Shown here one piece after another: positions 1 to 4,343 of a stretch of DNA of 5,038 nt. The stretch's first letter is position 1, and every line of letters begins with the position of its first letter. The DNA comes from an uncultured Actinomyces sp. GTDB lineage: Bacteria; Actinomycetota; Actinomycetes; Actinomycetales; Actinomycetaceae. The notes beneath the pieces are model-generated. The model searched no databases. It had not been told where the DNA came from and saw nothing but the letters and a program-made list of their open reading frames with translations. The stretch covers positions 1 through 5,038 of the forward strand of contig CACYEE010000107.1 of assembly GCA_902773415.1 (NCBI GenBank), given 5' to 3'. A program made the position numbers and the translations under genes.

Positions 1-315
1 GAGAACGGCCTGGGCGCCGCGGACGTCGTGGAGGACGACGGTTCGATCCACGACGACTACCGCATCGACTACCTGCGCCGGCACATCCTCGCAATGATGG
101 AAGCCGCCGAAGACGGCGTGGACCTCATGGGCTACACGCCGTGGGGCTGCATCGACCTCGTCTCGGCCTCCACCGGGGAAATGGCCAAACGCTACGGCTT
201 CATCTACGTGGAGAAGTACGACGACGGCACGGGGACGCTCGACCGCCGCAAGAAGGATTCCTTCGACTGGTACAAGCAGGTCATCGCCACGAACGGACAG
301 TGCCTTCTCGACTGA
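1..315 (+). CDS. 6-phospho-beta-glucosidase, GH1 (C-terminal part, 5' truncated)
   Basis: This is the last 104 residues of a glycoside hydrolase family 1 enzyme; the start lies left of the window. GH1 enzymes of this subgroup hydrolyse 6-phospho-beta-glucosides (cellobiose-, arbutin- or salicin-phosphate) in the cytoplasm after PTS uptake. The first codon is the Glu of the ENG motif (ENGLGAAD), which in GH1 is the catalytic nucleophile. Next come DYRIDYLRRHI and GYTPWGCIDLVS, the glycone-site loop, and then STGEMAKRYGFIYV. The Ser after DLV together with the Lys and Tyr of KRYG match the residues that bind the 6-phosphate in phospho-glycosidases, which argues against a plain beta-glucosidase. 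The C-terminus (DSFDWYKQVIATNG, then QCLLD) is the normal family end, so the 3' end is intact. The PTS partner is not visible, so the exact substrate cannot be named. A long spacer follows, so it is probably the last gene of its transcript. Confidence 0.93.
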   Translation, partial: ENGLGAADVVEDDGSIHDDYRIDYLRRHILAMMEAAEDGVDLMGYTPWGCIDLVSASTGEMAKRYGFIYVEKYDDGTGTLDRRKKDSFDWYKQVIATNGQCLLD

Positions 316-386
316 TCCGCCTTCCCGCCAGGCCGATTCGGCCCATCCCCGCCCACGACTGCGCGACTCCCCCATAGGGAAAACCG

Positions 387-421
387 CCTGGCGTGCCGTT
401 TGGGGTTTGCGGCACGCCAGG
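387..421. repeat. Inverted repeat / hairpin 1, possible terminator of the GH1 gene
   Basis: The arms CCTGGCGTGCCG (387-398) and CGGCACGCCAGG (410-421) are perfectly complementary over 12 bp, with an 11-base loop. It lies 72 bp after the GH1 stop codon. No T-run follows on the + strand; the next inverted repeat begins one base later. It could stop transcription as an intrinsic-like terminator without a U-tract, or be part of a repeated palindromic element. Termination is inferred from position only. Confidence 0.6.
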
Positions 422-422
422 T

Positions 423-459
423 CCTTGTCCGGGCCGGAATGCGGCCGGCCCGGACAAGG
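423..459. repeat. Inverted repeat / hairpin 2, perfect 15-bp stem
   Basis: CCTTGTCCGGGCCGG (423-437) pairs perfectly with CCGGCCCGGACAAGG (445-459) around a 7-base loop (AATGCGG). It starts one base after hairpin 1, so the two form a back-to-back pair. There is no T-run. A perfect 15-bp stem is unlikely by chance even at this GC content. The role is unknown: transcription barrier, mRNA 3'-end protection, or a palindromic repeat element. Confidence 0.65.
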
Positions 460-470
460 CGCGCGGGACT

Positions 471-503
471 GGTCGCGACCTGCCAGGCCGCGACCTGCCG
501 GGA
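471..503. repeat. Third palindrome overlapping a 15-bp tandem duplication
   Basis: The sequence GGTCGCGACC (471-480) is itself palindromic, and GGTCGCG (471-477) can also pair with CGCGACC (489-495). The stretch 474-503 is two tandem 15-bp units, CGCGACCTGCCAGGC and CGCGACCTGCCGGGA, identical at 13 of 15 positions. It follows hairpin 2 by 11 bp. It resembles a small slippage duplication inside a palindrome-rich spacer. No function can be assigned. Confidence 0.45.
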
Positions 504-525
504 CCGGGCGGGTTCGGGCGGGCTG

Positions 526-625
526 GGGCGAGGCTCGGGCGGCACGTTGCCCCAACCCCCGACCCGGCTCTTTGCGCAGGCCAAAACGCCGGGTATCGCA
601 AAGAGGGACAGGTGCCGCATCGGGG
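526..625. repeat. Intergenic repeat, copy A (about 100 bp)
   Basis: This stretch matches 1769-1867 in the same orientation. Both copies begin GGGCGAGG and end with GGTGCCGCA plus a short G-run (GGTGCCGCATCGGGG here). The best-kept core is 571-600, identical to 1810-1839 at 26 of 30 positions (TTTGCGCAGGCC, then GGTATCGCA). The rest aligns with small gaps. Here the terminal G-run can pair with CCCC a few bases downstream (GGGGACCATCCCC, 622-634), a much weaker hairpin than in copy B. Both copies are between genes, which suggests a dispersed noncoding element rather than shared coding sequence. Confidence 0.65.
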
Positions 626-858
626 ACCATCCCCCAACCCCGCCTCGCCTGCCCACGACGGTTGTGGCGACGGGCCGTGTTCGTTGGCGGCACGCGTGTC
701 GGCTGCCGGCGAACCGCGCTTGCGCCACGCCTGATTTCCGGGTTTGCGGTCGGGTGCCCCCGGGCAGCCCCGGTGGCGGACACGCCCCGTAGACGGCCCC
801 GGCCCGCCAGACGCCCCGTCGCATCCCATCAAGCACCATTGATTCCCGAACGCAACCC

Positions 859-864
859 GAGGAG
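859..864 (+). promoter_or_regulatory. Ribosome binding site of the HAD gene
   Basis: GAGGAG lies 8 bases before the ATG at 873. This is a strong Shine-Dalgarno match and fixes the start of the HAD phosphatase. Confidence 0.8.
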
Positions 865-872
865 CACAACCC

Positions 873-1712
873 ATGCCGAAGATTCTCTTTCTCGACGTTG
901 ACGGAACCCTCGTCGACTACCGGGACCGCTGCCCCGCCTCCGCCAAAGAAGCCGTCGAAACCGCCCGCGCCGCCGGCCATCGGGCGTACCTGTGCACCGG
1001 ACGCTCGCGCGGCGAAATCGACGGGCGCGGCCTGCCCGACGTCGACGGCCTCATCGGAGCAAACGGCGGCTACGTGGAAGCCGGCGGCGAGGTGCTGCTC
1101 CACCAGGCGATTCCGGCCGATCGCGTGGCGGACATCGTCGCCTGGTGCGAAACGCGCGGCCTCGGCCTCTACCTTGAAGCGAACTCGGGAATGTACTGCA
1201 ACCACCTGATGATGGAGCAGGGAGGCGAAGCCTTCCGCGCCTACGCACGCGGAAAGGGCAGCGACGAAGCCGACGTCGAAGCCGTCGTCGCCTCCGTGCT
1301 CGGCAATTTCATCGAACGCGACGCCGCAGCCCTCGCCCGCGCGGACGTCAACAAGATTTCCTTCGTTCTCTCGAACCACCGCGACCACCTCGATTCCGCT
1401 GCCGAGTTTTCCGACATGGAGGCGCACACCTGGGGCGGGCGCGACGAGCTTGCGCTGTTCGGAGACCTCGGACCGAAGGGCGTTTCCAAGAAACGCGCAA
1501 TCGAACTGCTGCTCGAACATGCGGGCGCCTCGCCCCGCGATGCGATTGCCTTCGGCGACGCCGCAATCGACCTGCCGATGTTCGAGGCCTGCGGATTCTC
1601 GGTGGCGATGGGCAACGCGAGCGAGGCGGTCAAGGCCGCCGCGGATTTCGTCACCGACGACGTTGGAGCGGACGGCCTCGCCAAGGCTTTCGCCCGGCTC
1701 GGGCTGTCCTGA
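873..1712 (+). CDS. HAD-superfamily phosphatase, Cof type (IIB)
   Basis: The protein is 279 residues, normal for cytoplasmic Cof-type HAD hydrolases, which remove phosphate from small molecules such as sugar phosphates, phosphorylated vitamins or nucleotides. Motif I is FLDVDGT (nucleophile Asp8 and acid/base Asp10, residues 8-12). Motif II is CTGRS with Thr42. The cap domain lies between about residues 85 and 190. Motif III is in PKGVSKK (Lys206 in the usual GVSK context). Motif IV is FGDAAIDLPMF with Asp229 and Asp233, the Mg2+ ligands. The usual GDxxND is GDxxID here: Ile232 replaces the common Asn, while both acids are kept. The C-terminal SVAMGNASEAVKAAADFVTDD and GADGLAKAF are classic family elements. 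ATG 873 is chosen because of the GAGGAG site before it and because motif I begins at residue 8. Both flanks are long spacers, so it is probably transcribed alone. The substrate cannot be read from the sequence. Confidence 0.93.
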   Translation: MPKILFLDVDGTLVDYRDRCPASAKEAVETARAAGHRAYLCTGRSRGEIDGRGLPDVDGLIGANGGYVEAGGEVLLHQAIPADRVADIVAWCETRGLGLYLEANSGMYCNHLMMEQGGEAFRAYARGKGSDEADVEAVVASVLGNFIERDAAALARADVNKISFVLSNHRDHLDSAAEFSDMEAHTWGGRDELALFGDLGPKGVSKKRAIELLLEHAGASPRDAIAFGDAAIDLPMFEACGFSVAMGNASEAVKAAADFVTDDVGADGLAKAFARLGLS

Positions 1713-1768
1713 CAAGCCGCGCGACGGGGCGCACGCCGGGACCGTTGCGCAAGGACGCCGGCTTGCCC

Positions 1769-1867
1769 GGGCGAGGAACGGCTCGTCGTTCCGAATCCCG
1801 CCCCAGCCGTTTGCGCAGGCCAGAAAGTCAGGTATCGCATTGGGGACAGACCGGTGCCGCACAGGGG
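1769..1867. repeat. Intergenic repeat, copy B (about 100 bp)
   Basis: This is a direct, diverged copy of 526-625, starting with GGGCGAGG and ending in GGTGCCGCACAGGGG. The 1810-1839 core is identical to copy A at 26 of 30 bases; alignment outside it needs a few short gaps. The end of the copy forms the left arm of the perfect hairpin 1853-1887, so copy B may be the more complete form of the element and copy A a decayed one. Confidence 0.65.
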
Positions 1868-1887
1868 AGCGCCCCCTGTGCGGCACC
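1853..1887. repeat. Perfect inverted repeat (15-bp stem, 5-base loop)
   Basis: GGTGCCGCACAGGGG (1853-1867) is perfectly complementary to CCCCTGTGCGGCACC (1873-1887) around the loop AGCGC. It lies 141 bp after the HAD stop codon and 168 bp before trpS. No T-run follows on the + strand or precedes on the other, so it is not a textbook intrinsic terminator, although it could still block RNA polymerase. The left arm is the conserved end of the repeat element, so it is probably a structural part of that element. Confidence 0.7.
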
Positions 1888-1989
1888 CCACGGCAGGCAC
1901 TGTCCAACAGGCCAGCCCCGCCCGGCGCGCAGACAAGCGAAACGCCCACGAATTCCGCGGCAACAACGACGGCAGAACCCCGCCCGCGT

Positions 1990-2018
1990 TTGGCTCCGCA
2001 CGCCACCCGTCGTAAAGT
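1990..2018 (+). promoter_or_regulatory. Candidate sigma70-type promoter of trpS
   Basis: TTGGCT (1990-1995) and TAAAGT (2013-2018) are separated by 17 bp, each matching consensus at 4 of 6 bases. Transcription would start near 2025, giving a leader of about 30 nt with room only for the ribosome binding site. Position and spacing are good; the hexamers are moderate. Confidence 0.45.
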
Positions 2019-2041
2019 AGGGTGCCAGGTGTTCGCTCAAC

Positions 2042-2047
2042 GAAAGG
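2042..2047 (+). promoter_or_regulatory. Ribosome binding site of trpS
   Basis: GAAAGG ends 8 bases before the ATG at 2056. It is moderate in strength but well placed, and supports this start over the long in-frame upstream extension. Confidence 0.6.
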
Positions 2048-2055
2048 CACGAGAC

Positions 2056-3156
2056 ATGGGCTTTGAAGAAACTCTGGCCAACGCAACCTCGGACGCGAGC
2101 TACCGGCGCTCGCGCGAAACCAGCGAAAAGATTCACGCGAAGATTGCCGAGGATCCAAGCCAGTTCCGAATGCTCACGGGCGACCGGCCTACCGGCAACC
2201 TGCATATCGGCCACTACTTCGGCTCGCTGTCCAACCGGGTGAAGCTCCAGCAGGCGGGCGTGGAGACATGGATTCTCGTGGCCGACTACCAGGTGATTAC
2301 CGACCGCGACGGCACCGGCCCGATCCGCGAGCGCGCCTATTCGCTCGTCACCGACTACCTCGCCGCAGGCATCGACCCCGCCAAGGCGACGATTTTCGCC
2401 CATTCGCAGGTGCCGGCGCTCAACCAGCTCATGCTCCCCTTCCTCTCGCTTGTGACGGACGCCGAGTTGCGCCGCAACCCCACGGTCAAGGCCGAGCTTG
2501 AGGCCACCGAGGGCCGCCCGCTGTCGGGCCTGCTGCTCACCTACCCGGTGCATCAGGCTGCCGATATTCTCTTCTGCAAGGCGAATATCGTGCCGGTGGG
2601 CAAGGATCAGCTCCCCCACCTTGAGCAGACCCGCGTGATCGCCCAGCGCTTCGACCGCCGCTACGGCCGCCCGGAGGGCTCCGATACGCCGGTGTTCCCC
2701 TCGCCGCAGGCGCTGCTGTCCGATTCGGGCACGATTCTTGGCCTGGATGGCCGGAAGATGTCGAAGAGCTTCGGCAATACGGTGGACCTCGGGATGAGCG
2801 CGGACGAAACCGCGAAGAAGATTCGCAAGGCCGTGACCGATTCGGACCGCTTCATCACCTATGACCCAGAAAACCGGCCCGAAGTGGCGAACCTGCTCAC
2901 GATTGCCGCAATGGCGACGGGCCGCGGCCAAGCCGAGATTGCCGAGGAGATCGGCAACGGCGGTGGCGGCACGCTCAAGAACTACGTGACCGAGACGCTC
3001 AACGAGCTGCTGGCTCCGCTGCGCGAGCGCCGCGCCGAGCTGGAGAAGGACCCTGAGATCGTGCGCCGAGTGCTCGCTGAAGGTATTGAACGCGCCAACG
3101 ATCAGGCCAATGAGACGCTTCGCGAAGTGCGCGAGGCGATGAACATGGCGTACTGA
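2056..3156 (+). CDS. trpS: Tryptophanyl-tRNA synthetase
   Basis: This 366-residue class I aminoacyl-tRNA synthetase charges tRNA-Trp with tryptophan using ATP, in the cytoplasm. An N-terminal extension of about 38 residues, rich in charged and Ser/Arg residues, precedes the catalytic core. The core opens with TGDRPTGNLHIGHYFGSL (residues 41-58), where HIGH (50-53) is the first ATP-binding signature. ADYQVITDRD follows, then LVTDAELRRNPTVKAE, LLTYPVHQAADILFCKANIVPVGKDQLPHLEQTR in pieces typical of TrpS, and KMSKS (residues 234-238) in GLDGRKMSKSFGN. The C-terminal helical part, which contacts the tRNA anticodon in the family, is complete. It is somewhat longer than the usual roughly 330 residues because of the extension. 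The form with GDRPTG and HIGH belongs to a different TrpS lineage from the QPT/LGNY form common in Actinobacteria (see findings). ATG 2056 is chosen from the ribosome binding site at 2042-2047. It appears monocistronic. Confidence 0.96.
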   Translation: MGFEETLANATSDASYRRSRETSEKIHAKIAEDPSQFRMLTGDRPTGNLHIGHYFGSLSNRVKLQQAGVETWILVADYQVITDRDGTGPIRERAYSLVTDYLAAGIDPAKATIFAHSQVPALNQLMLPFLSLVTDAELRRNPTVKAELEATEGRPLSGLLLTYPVHQAADILFCKANIVPVGKDQLPHLEQTRVIAQRFDRRYGRPEGSDTPVFPSPQALLSDSGTILGLDGRKMSKSFGNTVDLGMSADETAKKIRKAVTDSDRFITYDPENRPEVANLLTIAAMATGRGQAEIAEEIGNGGGGTLKNYVTETLNELLAPLRERRAELEKDPEIVRRVLAEGIERANDQANETLREVREAMNMAY

Positions 3157-3177
3157 ACCGGCTCGCTGCACATTGAA

Positions 3178-3332
3178 CACGCAATCACTTGACACCCCCC
3201 GCATTAGCATCGTTGCCGCAACACGTTGCACACCAGCCAGTCAACCGAGGCGTGGACTCGCCCTCGCCCGCAAGGCACGATCGACTCGTTTCCCGCCCCT
3301 TGTTTCATATAGGATATCTCACGCAATCACTT
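3178..3332. repeat. 13-bp exact direct repeat bracketing 129 bp
   Basis: CACGCAATCACTT occurs at 3178-3190 and again at 3320-3332, identical over 13 bases with mismatches on either side. The first copy is 21 bp after the trpS stop. The repeats enclose 129 bp with no gene or terminal inverted repeats that I can see. It may be a duplicated site, a protein-binding motif, an insertion scar, or chance. Confidence 0.4.
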
Positions 3333-3356
3333 ATCTCTTCTTCCCCAACTTCGCTA

Positions 3357-3557
3357 TATCTCCATACTCGACTTGACGCAACAAAAGTCAGGTACGACGC
3401 TTGGCGGGTCGTTCTCGCTGCCGTCTTGCTGGCCCTCGCCGCAACCGTCTACCTTGGAATGACTGTCTGGCGTGCCGTTAAAGGACATGGCGGGTTCACA
3501 GGAGAGTTCCGATGGGTGCGTTGGGGCGTTAAAGTATCAGGCCATTGCACCCGCTAG
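3357..3557 (+). pseudogene. Short ORF with one transmembrane segment; possible gene remnant
   Basis: The reading frame ending at TAG 3555-3557 encodes, from about 3385, KVRYDAWRVVLAAVLLALAATVYLGMTVW in pieces: a clear hydrophobic helix with a positively charged start, then a basic tail (RAVKGHGG, EFRWVRWGVKVSG). The left boundary given is approximate. The frame stays open to a TTG at 3189, but the sequence before about 3357 reads as low-complexity Ser/Leu/Pro with no domain. I find no ATG with a ribosome binding site ahead of the membrane helix; the only in-frame ATG is inside it. That fits either a small membrane protein with a rare start codon or the remains of a membrane gene whose start was lost. 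I do not recognise a family. It lies 63 bp before the ABC ATPase and might once have belonged to that module. Confidence 0.3.
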
Positions 3558-3563
3558 CTGCCA

Positions 3564-3569
3564 TAAAAT
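3564..3569 (+). promoter_or_regulatory. Candidate -10 element for the ABC module
   Basis: TAAAAT matches the TATAAT consensus at 5 of 6 bases and lies 51 bp before the ATPase start, in a spacer of reduced GC. No good -35 hexamer stands 16-18 bp upstream. A second weak option is TAAAGT at 3530-3535. This is a candidate only. Confidence 0.3.
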
Positions 3570-3608
3570 TGCCAATGCGTGAACTCTTGGGCCTCAATGG
3601 CCACGATT

Positions 3609-3615
3609 GGAGGAG
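3609..3615 (+). promoter_or_regulatory. Ribosome binding site that sets the ATPase start
   Basis: GGAGGAG ends 5 bases before the ATG at 3621. The frame also has upstream start codons (GTG at 3579, ATG at 3597), but neither has such a site, and starting at 3621 leaves the usual short lead before the first ABC strand. Confidence 0.8.
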
Positions 3616-3620
3616 TGCGG

Positions 3621-4343
3621 ATGCTGTACATCCATGAGCTGGCTTTCTCTTACGGAACATCGCCCGTGCTCGCCAACTGCATGCTTCACGTTGCGCCCGG
3701 CGAGGCCGTTGGCCTTATTGGGCGCAACGGCGCGGGCAAATCAACGTTGATGAAACTCATTACCGGCCAGCTCGATGCTCGCAAGGGAACAATTCGCATC
3801 AATGGTTCCACGCCAGATTCTCGCCCAGGCCGTCTCTCCACATTTTTTGCCGCGTCGAACGATTATCTTCCGCCTTTCATGACGGGTTCCGAATACCTCG
3901 ACTTGCTGGCCAACCTGTACGGCATTGCTGTCGATGCCAAGAACATCGAAGCCATGTACGAGCGCTACGGCATGGCCGGGCGCGCCCGTAATCTCATCGA
4001 AGACTACTCTCACGGCATGAGGAAAAAGCTCCAGATCATCGGCTCTCTTCTTGCGAAACGGCCATTGACTCTCATCGACGAGACACTCAACGGAATCGAT
4101 GTCGACGCTTTGCTGGAATCGCAAAAGGACGTGCGCGCATTGGTTGACGAGGGCGGCTCGCTTCTTTTGTGCTCCCACGATTTCTCTTACCTTGAGAAAA
4201 CCTGTTCGCGAATAGTCATGCTCAACTGCGGAATTATCATCGACGAAATCTCTTCAGACAGCTTTGCCAACACGCCAGGCCGTGTAGAATCGTGGGCTCG
4301 CAGCCTGATTCACGAAGACGATTCCGAGGACGAATCCATATGA
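3621..4343 (+). CDS. ABC transporter ATP-binding protein (exporter type)
   Basis: A 240-residue cytoplasmic ATPase subunit that would power the membrane protein encoded next. Walker A is GRNGAGKST (residues 34-42), the signature motif is YSHGM (129-133) in place of LSGGQ, Walker B is LTLIDE (149-154, with catalytic Glu154), the D-loop region is LNGID, and the switch His186 is in CSHDF. The signature and the size are typical of the ATPases of ABC-2-like exporters with separate ATPase and permease genes, a class that includes peptide-antibiotic export or immunity and drug efflux systems. The Q-loop region reads AASNDYLPPFMTGSEYL (77-93): I see no Gln or Glu at the usual place, the nearest residue being Asn80. 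The C-terminus is acidic (EDDSEDESI). Its last codon overlaps the permease start by four bases (ATGA), so the two are translationally coupled. The substrate is unknown. Confidence 0.9.
   Translation: MLYIHELAFSYGTSPVLANCMLHVAPGEAVGLIGRNGAGKSTLMKLITGQLDARKGTIRINGSTPDSRPGRLSTFFAASNDYLPPFMTGSEYLDLLANLYGIAVDAKNIEAMYERYGMAGRARNLIEDYSHGMRKKLQIIGSLLAKRPLTLIDETLNGIDVDALLESQKDVRALVDEGGSLLLCSHDFSYLEKTCSRIVMLNCGIIIDEISSDSFANTPGRVESWARSLIHEDDSEDESI

Larger units (their letters stand above)
316..872. other. GC-rich spacer between GH1 gene and HAD gene
   Basis: This 557-bp stretch has no convincing gene. The long open frames across it on both strands are a by-product of extreme GC content (for example 46 of 60 bases are G or C in 421-480); they have Pro/Arg/Gly/Ala-rich translations, and none has a recognisable domain. 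It holds three inverted repeats at 387-495, repeat copy A at 526-625, and then about 235 bp of GC-rich sequence (626-858) without clear structure before the HAD ribosome binding site. GCCCACGAC occurs at both 351 and 651. I see no good -35/-10 pair for the HAD gene. Confidence 0.6.
1713..2055. other. Repeat-bearing spacer between HAD gene and trpS
   Basis: This 343-bp stretch has no convincing gene. Open frames across it are GC-driven extensions, including an upstream in-frame extension of trpS that lacks family similarity. It contains a small inverted repeat GGAACG(6)CGTTCC at 1775-1792, repeat copy B (1769-1867), a perfect hairpin (1853-1887), about 100 bp without clear structure, and then a likely promoter and ribosome binding site for trpS. 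I see no T-box elements or trp-attenuator-like run of Trp codons. Confidence 0.6.
3157..3620. other. Lower-GC spacer between trpS and the ABC module
   Basis: This 464-bp stretch marks a change in composition. 3301-3360 has only 23 of 60 G/C, the lowest local value I counted, while the trpS side is markedly GC-rich. It holds two exact copies of CACGCAATCACTT, a short ORF with one membrane segment ending at 3557, and a possible promoter at about 3564 for the ABC genes. I see no hairpin terminator for trpS and no tRNA. Confidence 0.6.

Noticed and set aside
474..503. Two 15-bp tandem units as the start of a CRISPR array
   Set aside because: There are only two units with no spacer between them, and no further copies follow.
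393..901. Three overlapping + strand open frames in the GC-rich spacer
   Set aside because: Their Pro/Arg/Gly-rich translations span perfect hairpins and the intergenic repeat; none has a convincing start or domain.
204..2006. A 600-residue open frame on the minus strand across the HAD gene and both spacers
   Set aside because: It is antisense to the clearly coding HAD gene, has no recognisable domain, and its length is explained by scarce stop codons at high GC.
1450..2055. Upstream in-frame extension of trpS overlapping the HAD gene
   Set aside because: The extension is antisense-free but out of frame with the HAD gene, has no TrpS similarity, and a ribosome binding site and likely promoter lie just before 2056.
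1990..2055. Trp-responsive attenuator or T-box leader ahead of trpS
   Set aside because: The likely leader is only about 30 nt; there is no Trp-codon leader peptide, no antiterminator/terminator pair and no T-box consensus.
3189..3217. TTGACA at 3189-3194 as a -35 box
   Set aside because: No acceptable -10 hexamer lies 16-18 bp downstream (GTTGCC at 17 bp).
1828..3231. A 467-residue minus-strand frame opposite trpS
   Set aside because: trpS on the + strand is unambiguous. The antisense translation is a mirror of its codon pattern, without domains.
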